From the NCBI RefSeq assembly GCF_900187375.1, contig NZ_FYEW01000001.1:2356001-2420000 (forward strand): a stretch of DNA of 64,000 bases, given 5' to 3'. Below are positions 42,875-52,720 of the stretch, in pieces. The DNA comes from Hymenobacter gelipurpurascens (GTDB lineage Bacteria > Bacteroidota > Bacteroidia > Cytophagales > Hymenobacteraceae). The stretch's first letter is position 1. Each line of letters starts with the position of its first letter. The position numbers were made by a program, and so were the translations under genes. The notes below the pieces were generated by a model, which saw nothing but the letters and a program-made list of their open reading frames with translations, did not search any database and was not told the DNA's origin.

Positions 42875-45800
42875 ATGAGACGCAATCTTTACGCCTCTGT
42901 GGCCCTAGTTCCTATGGCGGTCTTGTCGGCCCACCTTGGTTGGGCGCAAGGTGCCACTACTTCGGCCATGAACGGTGTCATCACCGACAAGTCGGGAGCG
43001 GGCCTGCCAGGTGCTACGGTTATTGCCGTACACACCCCCACCAACACCCAGTATGTGGCTCCTACCAACTCGGAAGGCCGTTTCAACATCCAGGGTATGC
43101 GTGTCGGTGGCCCATATACGGTGCGTGTGACCTTCATTGGCTACGCGGATGCCGTTCGGGAAAACATTACCCTTTCGCTCGGCCAGAACCAGCGTCTAGA
43201 CATCAACCTGAGTGAGGCTACGCAGCAACTGAATGAAGTTGTAGTTAGCGGTGCTCGTGACGAGGTAATCAACTCGGGCCGCACTGGTGCTGCTACGTCG
43301 GTTTCGCGTGAGCAGATCCAGCGCCTACCTACGCTAAACCGTAGCCTCCAAGATTTTATTCGTGTTTCGCCGCAGGCTAGCGGTGGTGGTAGCAGCTCAT
43401 TAGGCGGTGCTAACAACCGCTACAACAACATCACCATCGACGGTGCGGTAAATAACGACGTATTCGGTCTGGCTGGTAGTGGAACCCCTGGTGGTCAGTC
43501 TGGCACTGCGCCAATCTCTCTGGACGCAATTCAGGAACTCCAGATTGTACTCGCCCCCTACGACGTTACACTGGGTAACTTCACAGGTGGTGGCATAAAC
43601 GCTGTTACACGCTCAGGCACCAATGACCTTTCTGCTTCGATTTACGGCTTTGGCCGGAATCAGAGCATTGTAGGTCGTAGCGTAACCGATAACAGCAAAG
43701 CTGCTGAATTCTATAACTACCAGAGTGGTGCCCGTGTGGGCGGCGCTATTGTAAAAGATAAAGTTTTCTTTTTCCTGAACGCTGAAATCAGCCGCCGGAG
43801 CGAGCCTCTTTCTTTCGTACCTGGTTCTACTGGGACCTTGCTTGACCCTACTGTAATCAGCACAATTGCTAGCACAGCACTGTCGCGTTATGGTTACGAT
43901 GTAGGTACTTCCGGCGAAATCAACCGTCTAACGGAGAGCAACAAGATTTTTGGCCGACTAGACTTCAACTTGTCGGAGAATCACCAGTTGACGGTACGCC
44001 ACAACTTCGTTAAGGCGTTCGATGATAACATCTCACGTACTGCGACAGCTCTACGTTTTGGCAGCAACTCCTATAAGTTCAACAACGTTACGAATAGCTC
44101 AGTTGCTGAATTAAACAGCCGCTTTGGCACTACTTCCAATAAGCTGTTATTAAGCTACTCACGCATCCGCGATACTCGTGGCACACCTAACGCTCTTTTC
44201 CCCACTTTTGAAATTAACCAAGCTGGTAACCGTTACACTTTTGGTACGGAACGTAGCTCGGGTTTCAATGAGTTGGATCAGGACATTTTTGAGTTCACGG
44301 ACAACGTAACAAAGGCTGTTGGTAAGCACACCCTGACTTTGGGCACGCACAACGAGTTCTTCAAGTTCCGTAACCTGTTCATCAACAACGGGGTTGGCTA
44401 CTACCAGTTTCCAACTCTGGATGCCTTCCTAAATAGCCAACCAAACCGCCTGCAGGCTGCTTATGCCAAGGCTGATAATGGTGAAGCTTCATTTAGCGCT
44501 ATGCAGATGGGCATCTATGCTCAGGATGAATTTTCTCCGGTTGAAAATCTGCGTCTGACTTTAGGTGTTCGGGTAGATGCACCCTTCTTTTTCGATAAGC
44601 CTCCAGTCAACGAAGGTGTTTCTAAGCAATATGGCAGCAATATCAGCACCAAGAACACCCCAAATGGCCAATTACTGTGGGCTCCTCGGCTAGGCTTTAA
44701 CTGGGATGTAAACAACGACACTAAAATTCAGGTGCGTGGTGGTACAGGTATCTTCACGGGCCGCGTACCATTCGTATGGATTTCGAATAGCTTTACCAAT
44801 AGCGGTTTGATTCAAGGTGCTGTTGATGCGGCTCCAATGACCTCAGGTACGGGTGCAGGTGCTACTACAACGTATCCTCCTATCGTCACGGATCCAGCCC
44901 AAATCCCTTCTGTATTTACCTCTCCTCCTTACCGCCCAGTAGCTACATCTGAGATTAACGTTTTAGATAAAGACTTCAAGCTGCCGCAGGTATGGCGCAC
45001 GAACTTGGCTGTTGACTTCCGTCTGCCCGGTGACGTTGTAGCAACCTTGGAGGGTATCTACACCAAGACCCTGAACGACATCTACTACCAGAACATCAAT
45101 CTGGTAGCGCCCGTCGGCCGCTTGGCTGGTCCTGATCAGCGTCCCGTATATGCCAATACGACCAATGCAGCTGAACGCCGTATCAACCAGGACTACACAA
45201 ACGTTCTGCAACTTCAGAATACCAACAAAGGCTACCGCTATAACGCTACTGCTCAGTTGCAGAAGCAGTTCAAGAGTGGCCTGAATACCTCGGTGGCCTA
45301 CACCTATGGTGTGTCGAAGGAAGTGAACAGCGGAGCTAGCAGCACGGCTCTATCTAACTGGCAGTTTAACCAAGTGCAGTTCGATCCGAACAACCCAGAG
45401 TTGGGCTACTCGGTAAATGATCGTCGTCACCGTATTTTGGCTACGGGTGGTTATACCTTCCGTTACGCCGGCGATAAATTGGCTACCAACATTTCTGTTA
45501 TTTATGAAGGTTTGGCGGGTTCCCCTATCGCTTATGTGTATGGCGCTGGCGGTCGTGACCTTAACAACGATGGTGCCTTCACCAACGACCTGATCTACAT
45601 CCCACGCGATGTTCGTAATCCAGACGAGATTCGTTTAGTAGTGACTCCTGGCACTGGAGCTAACGCTGATAAGCGCACACTCACTGAAATTCAGGATCAG
45701 TTGGATGCATTCATAGAGAATGACCCGTATCTGCGCAAGCACCGTGGCCAGTATGCTGAACGTTTCGCTGCTCGAACTCCTTGGACGCAGCAAGTGGATA

Positions 45801-46093
45801 TCCGCGTAGCCCAGGACTTCAACTTCATGGCTGGTGGCAAGAAGAATACACTTCAAGTGTCCTTCGATATCCAGAACGTAGGCAACCTGATCAATGATGA
45901 GTGGGGCCGTCAGTATTCTGTTTCAAATAATGCTATCGAACTGTTGCGTCCTGAAACAATCGGCGGTAACAACGTTCGTCCAACGTTCTCTTTCCCTGCT
46001 ACTTTCGCGGCTAATAAGAATGTAGGCTATAACATTGCTCCTTTCAACTCGCGTTGGCAGGGTCAATTGGGCGTACGTTACTCGTTCAACTAA
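42875..46093 (+). CDS. TonB-dependent outer-membrane receptor, Oar-like (copy 1)
   Basis: A 1072-residue outer-membrane transporter powered by TonB. The signal peptide (residues 1-24) ends LGWAQG. A carboxypeptidase-regulatory-like beta-sandwich follows (about 27-110: GVITDKSGAGLPGATVIAVH and SEGRFNIQGMRVGGPYTVRV). The plug starts near EVVVSGARDEVI (TonB-box-like) and includes NRYNNITIDGAVNNDVFGL. The large barrel ends WQGQLGVRYSFN with the terminal aromatic. No SusD partner is adjacent, so it is not a SusC/D pair. Its first ~110 residues are almost identical to those of the next gene, but the barrels differ, suggesting a duplication that diverged in ligand specificity. Confidence 0.9.
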   Translation: MRRNLYASVALVPMAVLSAHLGWAQGATTSAMNGVITDKSGAGLPGATVIAVHTPTNTQYVAPTNSEGRFNIQGMRVGGPYTVRVTFIGYADAVRENITLSLGQNQRLDINLSEATQQLNEVVVSGARDEVINSGRTGAATSVSREQIQRLPTLNRSLQDFIRVSPQASGGGSSSLGGANNRYNNITIDGAVNNDVFGLAGSGTPGGQSGTAPISLDAIQELQIVLAPYDVTLGNFTGGGINAVTRSGTNDLSASIYGFGRNQSIVGRSVTDNSKAAEFYNYQSGARVGGAIVKDKVFFFLNAEISRRSEPLSFVPGSTGTLLDPTVISTIASTALSRYGYDVGTSGEINRLTESNKIFGRLDFNLSENHQLTVRHNFVKAFDDNISRTATALRFGSNSYKFNNVTNSSVAELNSRFGTTSNKLLLSYSRIRDTRGTPNALFPTFEINQAGNRYTFGTERSSGFNELDQDIFEFTDNVTKAVGKHTLTLGTHNEFFKFRNLFINNGVGYYQFPTLDAFLNSQPNRLQAAYAKADNGEASFSAMQMGIYAQDEFSPVENLRLTLGVRVDAPFFFDKPPVNEGVSKQYGSNISTKNTPNGQLLWAPRLGFNWDVNNDTKIQVRGGTGIFTGRVPFVWISNSFTNSGLIQGAVDAAPMTSGTGAGATTTYPPIVTDPAQIPSVFTSPPYRPVATSEINVLDKDFKLPQVWRTNLAVDFRLPGDVVATLEGIYTKTLNDIYYQNINLVAPVGRLAGPDQRPVYANTTNAAERRINQDYTNVLQLQNTNKGYRYNATAQLQKQFKSGLNTSVAYTYGVSKEVNSGASSTALSNWQFNQVQFDPNNPELGYSVNDRRHRILATGGYTFRYAGDKLATNISVIYEGLAGSPIAYVYGAGGRDLNNDGAFTNDLIYIPRDVRNPDEIRLVVTPGTGANADKRTLTEIQDQLDAFIENDPYLRKHRGQYAERFAARTPWTQQVDIRVAQDFNFMAGGKKNTLQVSFDIQNVGNLINDEWGRQYSVSNNAIELLRPETIGGNNVRPTFSFPATFAANKNVGYNIAPFNSRWQGQLGVRYSFN

Positions 46094-46117
46094 GTCTTCC
46101 TGACTTACTCATTACCC

Positions 46118-46153
46118 AGAGCGGGCGGAGATATTCTCCGCCCGCTCTTTTTT
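46118..46153 (+). terminator. Terminator between the two TonB receptors
   Basis: A perfect 13-bp stem, 46118-46130 (AGAGCGGGCGGAG) with 46136-46148, has a 5-base loop and a following T-run. It makes the two receptors separate transcription units. Confidence 0.88.
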
Positions 46154-46322
46154 GTTCTAGGCCAGTCAAGCAACACGAACAAGCACTTATAAAATAAGAA
46201 ATAACCTGCTCACGCATCTGCTTTATAATATTGATAATTAAATAGATACGAACTATATTTTATGTTACCAGTGCGGAGTTTTAATAACATTTTAATAATA
46301 TTAACCTCGACACTTCACCCAG

Positions 46323-46330
46323 TACTTTTG
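46323..46330 (+). promoter_or_regulatory. -7 element of the second TonB receptor
   Basis: TACTTTTG matches TAnnTTTG and sits in the same 14-base context (AGTACTTTTGCACC) as the first receptor's promoter, 27 bases before the ATG. The upstream region is AT-rich. Confidence 0.55.
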
Positions 46331-46356
46331 CACCTGGTTTTCATCAATCCCCTTTT

Positions 46357-49300
46357 ATGAAACGCAACCTTTACGCCTCTGTAGCCTTAGTGCCTTTGGC
46401 AGTCTTGTCAGCCCATTTGGGCTGGGCGCAAGGCACTACTACCTCCGCCATGAACGGCGTCATTACCGACAAGTCGGGCAGTGGCCTACCAGGCGCGACG
46501 GTTATTGCTGTGCATACCCCCACGAATACGCAATATGTAGCGCCTACCAACTCGGAAGGGCGTTTCAACTTGCAGAACATGCGCGTGGGCGGGCCTTACA
46601 CTATCCGGGTAACGTTTGTGGGTTACAAGGAGGCGGTGCGTGAAAACCTTTTCCTGACGCTAGGCCAGAACCTGCGTCTGGATCTTAACCTGAGCGAGTC
46701 GGAGCAGACACTGAGTGAAGTAGTAGTAAGCGGCCGGCAGGATCCGATTATTAATGCTGGCCGGACGGGGGCGGCTACTACGGTGCAGCGCGAACAGATT
46801 GAGCGTTTGCCCACCCTGAACCGTTCGTTGAACGACTTCACGCGCCTGACTCCCCAGGCTAATGGCCAAAGCTTTGGCGGCCGAAACAGTGGCTTCAACA
46901 ACATCACGGTTGATGGTGCCATCTTCAACAACGCGTTTGGTCTGCAATCGACGGTAGGTGGCCAGGCAGGTGCTCAGCCTATTTCGCTGGATGCCATTGA
47001 CCAGATTCAGGTGAGCATTGCGCCTTACGACGTTCGGCAGGGCTCGTTTACGGGTGCTGGAATCAACGTGGTAACTCGCTCGGGCACCAACAAATTCTCG
47101 GGCTCTTTATATGGCTTCTACCGCGACCAGGATCTGGTAGGCAGCAAGGTGGGCGACTTCAAGCAGGATTACCCCAATTTCCGGCTGCACAATGAAGGCT
47201 TCCGGTTTGGCGGCCCTATCATTAAAGACAAGCTGTTCTTCTTCGTGAATGCGGAGCGTGAGCGTCGGAACGACCCGCCAACGGGCAACTTCACTGCCAA
47301 CCGTTCTAACACGCCACCCGCCACCGGCTCGCAGACTTCGCAGGCTTCGGCGTCTGACCTGGACTTCCTGAGCAACTTCCTGCAGCAGCAATATGGCTAC
47401 AATGCCGGTGCCTACGAGAGCTATAAGCTGCGCTCGAACAGCGACAAAGCAACAGTAAAGCTGGACTGGAACATCAGCCAGAATCACCGCTTCAATATCA
47501 AGTATAACTACCTGAAGTCGTACGCCGATATTCCACCAAGCACGTCGGGCGCTATCAACAACCAACGCTCCCAGTCGCAGTTCGGTCTGCCGTTTTCCTC
47601 ATCGTATTATACGATTAACAACAACCTGAACTCGTTTATTGCCGAGTTGAACAGCACGTTGGGTGGCGGTAAGTTCTCGAATAACCTCACGGCGGGCGTT
47701 TCGGCCTTCCGCGATTACCGCGAAAGCAGTGGCGGCATTTTCCCGCTTGTGGATATTGGTACAAGCTTAGGACGTAGCACCTCGACAGCTTCCCTTAATG
47801 GCATCACGGCTTCTAACTCGCTTACCTCGTTTGGCTACGAGCCCTTCTCGGCATTTAACGTGCTGAACTCGGACGTGTACCAGATTGGCGACAACTTCAC
47901 GGCTTACCTGGGCAAGCACAACGTGACGGTGGGTACTTACAATGAGTACTACAAGTTCCGTAACGGCTTCGCGCCAAACTACTACGGCAACTACTCGTTC
48001 AACTCGCTGGAAGACTTCTATGCTTCCGCTGGCTTCAATTACGACCGGACCACTACCCCCGGCAGCCCCACCCTTACGCCGCTGGCCCCTGGCGCCACGC
48101 GCCCTGGTCCGGCCCGCTATAACCTGCAGTACTCCGCAGTACCCGGTGGTGCATTTCCCTTCGCCGATATTACAGCTGCACAGCTAGGCCTGTATGTGCA
48201 GGATGAATGGTCACCACGCAATAACCTGCGCGTTACGTATGGTGTGCGGGCTGATATGCCTTTCCTGACCTCAGATCTGACACAGAACACCAATGCGGCC
48301 AACCTGACTTTCCGAGACGGGGTAAAAATCAATACCGGCTCCGTACCGAAGAAGAACGTGCTATTCTCGCCGCGCGTAGGTTTCAACTGGGATGTGAAAG
48401 ACGATAAGACCACGCAGGTACGTGGTGGTACGGGTATCTTCACGGGGCGCGTGCCCTTCGTGTGGCTCTCTAACCAAGCCAGCAACAACGGGGTACAGTT
48501 CGGCTCCTACAGCCTCAGCGGTTCCAATACCGTTAACCCAGTGACGGGCACTCCTTCATCTTTCGATCCGAATGTAGATGCCTACCGGCCCCAGAACGCC
48601 ACGGCCAACACAGCCTATAACCTAGCCGTAACGGACCAGGACTTCAAGTTCCCGCAGGTATGGCGCAGCAACATTGCCATCGACCAAGTATTGCCCGGCG
48701 GCGTCATCGGTACGCTGGAAGCCTTCTACACGAAGGATTTGAACGCCGTATATCACCAGAATGTGAACCTGCCTGGTAGCGAGGAGGCCCCGCTTGCAAC
48801 GTCGAAAGGCGCTGATACCCGGCCGATTTTCTACACCTTCGGTGCTCCCCAGACTGGTGCGAATGCTGGCCTAGTAGCCTCAACCCGCAACTACCAGATC
48901 TATGGGTCTGTGCCAGCCAACCAAGGCGGCAACACAGCGGCTCGTCCGAACATCAGCGATGCTATCCTGATGAAGAACACCAACAAGGGCTATTCATATG
49001 CCCTGACGGCACAATTGCAGAAATCGTTTAACAGCGGCTTAGCTCTGAGTGCAGCCTACACGTATTCTGACTCTCGCTCGGTGAACGATGGTGGCTCTAT
49101 TGCGCAGTCGATCTGGCGTGACCGCGCCGTATCCGGCGACCCGAACGCACAGGCGCTGAGCTACTCTAACTTCCTGCAGCAGCACCGCGTTATTGGTTCT
49201 GTATCGTACCGGAAAGAGTATCTAGGCCACCTTGGCACCACGCTTTCGCTGTTCTTTGAAGCTGCGCCAGCAGGCCGCTTCTCCTACATATACTCGGGCG

Positions 49301-49863
49301 ACATGAACGGCGACAACCAGACGTCGAACGACCTGATGTACATCCCTCGTAATCAAAGCGAAATCAACCTGCGTGATATTACGCTGACAACTGCTCAGGG
49401 CGGTGGTGTGTATTCGGCAGCTCAGCAGTGGGCTGATCTGGACGCCTACATTAAGCAAGACAAATACCTGAACGACAACCGTGGTAAGTATGCGGAGCGT
49501 AACGGTGCCGTTCGTCCGTGGCAGAACCGCCTGGATGTGCGCTTACTTCAGGATGTGTTCACCAACATTGGCGAAAACCGCAACACGCTCCAGCTGAGCC
49601 TGGATATCTTTAACGTGGGTAACCTGATTAGCAGCGACTGGGGTACTTTCCAGACGGCTAACCGCGTGAACCCGCTGACGTTTGCCGGCTACAACACGCA
49701 GGGCCAGCCTGTATTTACGTTCCCCTATCTGACCAACCCAGTTGGCACAGCAGCAGGCGTAACCACTGCGGGGGTTCCGCTCACCAAAACCTTCCGCGAC
49801 GATACGGGCGGCATTAGCTCGCGCTGGCAGGGACAGATTGGCCTACGCTATATCTTTAACTAA
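46357..49863 (+). CDS. TonB-dependent outer-membrane receptor, Oar-like (copy 2)
   Basis: A 1168-residue paralogue of the preceding receptor, with the same architecture: signal peptide ending LGWAQG, carboxypeptidase-type domain with TPTNTQYVAPTNSEGRFNLQ (near residue 55-74), LSEVVVSGRQ as TonB-box-like element, plug with GFNNITVDGAIFNNAFGL, and a barrel ending WQGQIGLRYIFN. The extra ~95 residues lie mainly in extracellular loops of the barrel (for example around 310-330 and 560-600). It is more GC-rich than copy 1. The ligand is unknown; there is no neighbouring SusD or polysaccharide-degrading enzyme. Confidence 0.9.
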   Translation: MKRNLYASVALVPLAVLSAHLGWAQGTTTSAMNGVITDKSGSGLPGATVIAVHTPTNTQYVAPTNSEGRFNLQNMRVGGPYTIRVTFVGYKEAVRENLFLTLGQNLRLDLNLSESEQTLSEVVVSGRQDPIINAGRTGAATTVQREQIERLPTLNRSLNDFTRLTPQANGQSFGGRNSGFNNITVDGAIFNNAFGLQSTVGGQAGAQPISLDAIDQIQVSIAPYDVRQGSFTGAGINVVTRSGTNKFSGSLYGFYRDQDLVGSKVGDFKQDYPNFRLHNEGFRFGGPIIKDKLFFFVNAERERRNDPPTGNFTANRSNTPPATGSQTSQASASDLDFLSNFLQQQYGYNAGAYESYKLRSNSDKATVKLDWNISQNHRFNIKYNYLKSYADIPPSTSGAINNQRSQSQFGLPFSSSYYTINNNLNSFIAELNSTLGGGKFSNNLTAGVSAFRDYRESSGGIFPLVDIGTSLGRSTSTASLNGITASNSLTSFGYEPFSAFNVLNSDVYQIGDNFTAYLGKHNVTVGTYNEYYKFRNGFAPNYYGNYSFNSLEDFYASAGFNYDRTTTPGSPTLTPLAPGATRPGPARYNLQYSAVPGGAFPFADITAAQLGLYVQDEWSPRNNLRVTYGVRADMPFLTSDLTQNTNAANLTFRDGVKINTGSVPKKNVLFSPRVGFNWDVKDDKTTQVRGGTGIFTGRVPFVWLSNQASNNGVQFGSYSLSGSNTVNPVTGTPSSFDPNVDAYRPQNATANTAYNLAVTDQDFKFPQVWRSNIAIDQVLPGGVIGTLEAFYTKDLNAVYHQNVNLPGSEEAPLATSKGADTRPIFYTFGAPQTGANAGLVASTRNYQIYGSVPANQGGNTAARPNISDAILMKNTNKGYSYALTAQLQKSFNSGLALSAAYTYSDSRSVNDGGSIAQSIWRDRAVSGDPNAQALSYSNFLQQHRVIGSVSYRKEYLGHLGTTLSLFFEAAPAGRFSYIYSGDMNGDNQTSNDLMYIPRNQSEINLRDITLTTAQGGGVYSAAQQWADLDAYIKQDKYLNDNRGKYAERNGAVRPWQNRLDVRLLQDVFTNIGENRNTLQLSLDIFNVGNLISSDWGTFQTANRVNPLTFAGYNTQGQPVFTFPYLTNPVGTAAGVTTAGVPLTKTFRDDTGGISSRWQGQIGLRYIFN

Positions 49864-49881
49864 GCCAACTGTTTAGCTTTT

Positions 49882-49920
49882 AAAAAGTGGGTTGACGCTA
49901 GCGTCAACCCACTTTTTTTG
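49882..49920 (+). terminator. Terminator after the second TonB receptor
   Basis: A 17-bp self-complementary stem (AAAAAGTGGGTTGACGC and its complement) meets around a central TA and is followed by seven T. It begins 18 bases past the stop codon. Confidence 0.9.
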
Positions 49921-49962
49921 TGGCCTAGGCCACATCTTTTTTGTGTTTTTTTCGAGCGGACT

Positions 49963-49993
49963 CTTGCAGATCCGAAAACACGTTGTACTTTTG
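49963..49993 (+). promoter_or_regulatory. Promoter of tRNA-Ala
   Basis: CTTG at 49963-49966 (one mismatch to TTTG) is followed, after exactly 19 bases, by TACTTTTG at 49986-49993, a full match to TAnnTTTG. This is the best complete Bacteroidota sigma-A promoter in the window. The start would fall near 50000, about 32 bases before the mature tRNA. Confidence 0.7.
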
Positions 49994-50031
49994 TCACACC
50001 AAACGCAACTGGCGGATGGTGTTTTACAAAC

Positions 50032-50105
<74 letters not shown>

Positions 50106-50116
50106 CTCCCGTTCTC

Positions 50117-50146
50117 AAAAGCCCAACCTAGCGGTTGGGCTTTTTT
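50117..50146 (+). terminator. Terminator after tRNA-Ala
   Basis: Stem 50117-50128 (AAAAGCCCAACC) with 50133-50144 has a 4-base loop and is followed by further T. It lies 11 bases beyond the tRNA. Confidence 0.9.
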
Positions 50147-50150
50147 GTTT

Positions 50151-50344
50151 GATTACGGATTCAGACAGATTTGCCGGATTACACGGATTTTGTCCGATTC
50201 TGCCAAAAAGAAAGCCGCCACTTCTTCCCGAAGTGGCGGCTTTCTTTTTGGTGGCTATTGACGAATGAAGTCAGTTTCAGAAGCAACGACTTCCGTCGGT
50301 TACCCATCCGTGGAATCCACTTAATTCGTCTAAATCCGTGATTA
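50151..50344. repeat. Imperfect 40-base inverted repeat flanking the cysK terminator
   Basis: 50151-50190 aligns with the reverse complement of 50304-50343 at 28 of 40 positions by hand count. Both arms are built of GGATT/ACGGATT blocks. The arms enclose a strong terminator, and the right arm reaches into the cysK stop codon. It resembles a small intergenic palindromic repeat (MITE/REP class). Confidence 0.55.
50203..50251 (-). terminator. Terminator after cysK (bidirectional)
   Basis: A perfect 22-bp stem pairs 50203-50224 with 50230-50251 around loop TTCCC, with AAAAAG and CTTTTT at the ends. It lies about 90 bases beyond the cysK stop and would also back up the tRNA terminator on the plus strand. 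Confidence 0.88.
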
Positions 50345-51262
50345 AACGAATAAGCCTTCTACCGAAAGATAACGTTCGCCGGTATCGTAGCAGAAAGTAA
50401 GCACACGGCTTCCTTCGGGAATCTCATCAAGCTTCTTGGCTACGGCGGCCAGCGAAGCACCCGACGACACGCCCATGAAGATTCCTTCTTCGCGAGCGGC
50501 ACGGCGAGCCATATCGAAGGCTTCCTGTTGGCTAACCTGGATGGTGCCATCGAGAACCTCCCGGTGCAGGTTGGCCGGGATGAAGCCCGCTCCAATGCCC
50601 TGGATAGGGTGCGGGCCAGGAGCGCCGCCGCTGATAACGGGCGAAAGCTCGGGCTCTACGGCAAAAGTTTTCATGCGCGGGAAAAGCGGTTTCAGGACTT
50701 CCGTTACGGCCGTGATGTGGCCGCCGGTACCTACGCCAGTAATATGAAAATCGAAGCCTTCGGGCATATCGCGCAGAATTTCCTGCGCGGTGGTTTCGGC
50801 GTGTACCTTGATATTGGCGGGGTTTTCAAATTGCATCGGCATCCAGGCGCCGGGCGTGTCGCGCACAATTTCGCTGGCTTTCTCGATGGCGCCTTTCATG
50901 CCCTTTTCGCGCGGAGTCAGCTCCAGGTTCGCTCCGTAAGCGGCCATTAGTCGGCGCCGCTCAATAGACATACTCTCGGGCATCACGACTGTAATCTTGT
51001 AGCCTTTTACGGCAGCTACCATGGCCAGGCCCACCCCTGTATTGCCGGAAGTAGGCTCTACAATCAGCGAATCTGGCGTTAGGAGACCATCTTTCTCGGC
51101 CTGCTCAATCATGGATAACGCAATGCGGTCTTTGATGCTGCCGCCGGGGTTAGCGCGCTCCAGCTTCACCCATACCTCTACATCGGGGCGATGGGCAAAC
51201 AGGCGGTTCAGACGAAGCAACGGGGTATTGCCGATGGTATCCAGAATGGAATTAGCTTTCAT
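50342..51262 (-). CDS. cysK: Cysteine synthase A (O-acetylserine sulfhydrylase)
   Basis: A 306-residue PLP enzyme that makes cysteine from O-acetylserine and sulfide. [18 protein letters not shown] near residue 37 carries the Schiff-base Lys (near 43). [16 protein letters not shown] near 68 binds the substrate carboxylate and [15 protein letters not shown] near 176 the PLP phosphate. [12 protein letters not shown] near 263 completes the phosphate site. Residues around 219-228 ([17 protein letters not shown]) are the typical CysK loop. It is 88 bases downstream of cysE, which makes its substrate. Confidence 0.95.
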   Translation of the reverse strand: MKANSILDTIGNTPLLRLNRLFAHRPDVEVWVKLERANPGGSIKDRIALSMIEQAEKDGLLTPDSLIVEPTSGNTGVGLAMVAAVKGYKITVVMPESMSIERRRLMAAYGANLELTPREKGMKGAIEKASEIVRDTPGAWMPMQFENPANIKVHAETTAQEILRDMPEGFDFHITGVGTGGHITAVTEVLKPLFPRMKTFAVEPELSPVISGGAPGPHPIQGIGAGFIPANLHREVLDGTIQVSQQEAFDMARRAAREEGIFMGVSSGASLAAVAKKLDEIPEGSRVLTFCYDTGERYLSVEGLFV

Positions 51263-51349
51263 GGGAAGTTGTAGGTTGAGAGAGTAGTAAAATGGAAACG
51301 AACTGGCTAGCCGCAGGAAATACTCACGTAGGCCAGTTGCTGTGCGAAA

Positions 51350-52180
51350 TCAGATAGAAAAGGTAATATCAGCAGTGGGGTCTTCGGCTCGCGTGACCTG
51401 AATCTGGGCCCGGTGGTACACCCGCGAGTGCGAGGGCACGCTCTCCGTAAGCCACACGTTGCCACCAATGACGCTGTGGCTACCTACCACCGTATGGCCG
51501 CCCAAAATAGTAGCGCCGGCATATATCACTACGTGGTCTTCGATAGTAGGGTGGCGCTTGATGCCCTGCAGATGTTTGGCCACACTCAGAGCCCCGAGCG
51601 TTACGCCCTGAAATATCTTGGCGTGCGCGCCAATTACGGCCGTTTCGCCGATAACGATGCCCGTACCGTGGTCGATGCAGAAGGACGGACCGATGCGCGC
51701 ACCGGGGTGGATATCAATGCCCGTGCGTTGGTGCGCGTACTCGCTGAGCAGGCGCGGCACCCGGGGCACCCCCCGCTGGTACAGGCCGTGCGCGAAGCGG
51801 TGCATGGCAATGGCATAGAAACCGGGGTACGTCACCATCACTTCGGGCAGGCCCTCGGCGGCAGGGTCTGCTTGTAGGATGGCTTCGGCATCTAGCAGCA
51901 GCACCTCGCGCAGCACCGGCAGGCCGGCCATACAGTCGGCGGCTAATTCTGCGGCGGAGCGCGGTGTTTCTACAGCTAGCAGCAACGAGGTCAGGTCGTC
52001 CTGTAACAGGCCTAGGGTGGCGGCTACGGCATCGGCGTTGCGCAGAGGGCGCTCGGCGCGTTCCGGAAACAGCACATTGAGGAGCTGATCGGCCAGATGG
52101 CAGAATGCCGGCCCCGGCAGCGGCGCGGCGGCTTGCTGATGAGCGTGCGCCAGGGCCTGAATGAATGCATCGTGCGACAT
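51350..52180 (-). CDS. cysE: Serine O-acetyltransferase
   Basis: A 276-residue enzyme with a helical N-terminal domain (about 1-140) and a left-handed beta-helix of hexapeptide repeats from TGIDIHPGARIG near residue 152 onward. IDHGTGIVIGETAVIGAHAK contains the catalytic Asp-His pair region, followed by GVTLGALSVAKHLQGIKRHP and VVIYAGATILGGHTVVGSHS. It transfers acetyl from acetyl-CoA to L-serine and commonly complexes with CysK. It is first in a cysE-cysK unit. The C-terminus ends DITFSI; the terminal Ile is the residue by which SAT usually binds CysK. Confidence 0.93.
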   Translation of the reverse strand: MSHDAFIQALAHAHQQAAAPLPGPAFCHLADQLLNVLFPERAERPLRNADAVAATLGLLQDDLTSLLLAVETPRSAAELAADCMAGLPVLREVLLLDAEAILQADPAAEGLPEVMVTYPGFYAIAMHRFAHGLYQRGVPRVPRLLSEYAHQRTGIDIHPGARIGPSFCIDHGTGIVIGETAVIGAHAKIFQGVTLGALSVAKHLQGIKRHPTIEDHVVIYAGATILGGHTVVGSHSVIGGNVWLTESVPSHSRVYHRAQIQVTRAEDPTADITFSI

Positions 52181-52368
52181 ACGGAGCTATCTGAAAGCGG
52201 CACTAGGCCTTTGCCTAGCTGCCTGTGGGCCGTAAGATATACTTGCAAGGCCCAGTCAGCAACCTGCGTGGCCGCGGAAGGTTTCGCTTTGGGCAATAAG
52301 TAACCGCCACGCAAGGGTTTGCGTTAGCCTGAGAGTTCTCGTCGTCTTTCACCTAACCTAGCCTGACC

Positions 52369-52710
52369 ATGGCCGATACCACCATCACGAAAGTAGATTC
52401 CAGACATTCACCCAAAGGCCCCGAGGGCGAAAAATACCTGGCCTCCGGTACGCATCTATCCATGCGGCTCTGGGAAAATGAGTCGCCGGCTGAAGCCAAG
52501 GAGCCGGTTACCCGCTCCTACGAAACGGTAGGCTATGTTATTCAGGGGCGGGCTGAGCTGCATCTGGAAGGCCAGATGGTGCTGCTGGAGCCCGGCAACT
52601 CCTGGGTAGTGCCTCGCGGCGCCTCGCATACCTACAAAATTCTGGAAGCCTTTACGGCTGTAGAAGCCACAGCGCCGCCCGCACAAGTGCACGGCCGCGA
52701 CGATAAATAA
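52369..52710 (+). CDS. Cupin-domain protein
   Basis: A 113-residue single cupin. RSYETVGYVIQGRAELHLEG near residue 46 is cupin motif 1 with a poor metal-ligand set: Tyr and Val stand where His-x-His is usual. LLEPGNSWVVPRGASHTYKI near 72 is motif 2 with one His. Metal binding is therefore doubtful; it may bind a small ligand or be structural. It is divergent from cysE and monocistronic. No enzyme function is proposed. Confidence 0.82.
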   Translation: MADTTITKVDSRHSPKGPEGEKYLASGTHLSMRLWENESPAEAKEPVTRSYETVGYVIQGRAELHLEGQMVLLEPGNSWVVPRGASHTYKILEAFTAVEATAPPAQVHGRDDK

Positions 52711-52720
52711 GCCCCACCCG

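Noticed and set aside
42875..49863. SusC/SusD polysaccharide utilisation locus
   Set aside because: The receptors are Oar-like, with no SusD lipoprotein, glycoside hydrolase or PUL regulator beside them.
50241..50342. Riboswitch near cysK
   Set aside because: The only structures are a terminator and an inverted repeat at the 3' end of the gene; nothing resembling a SAM or other aptamer lies upstream of cysE.
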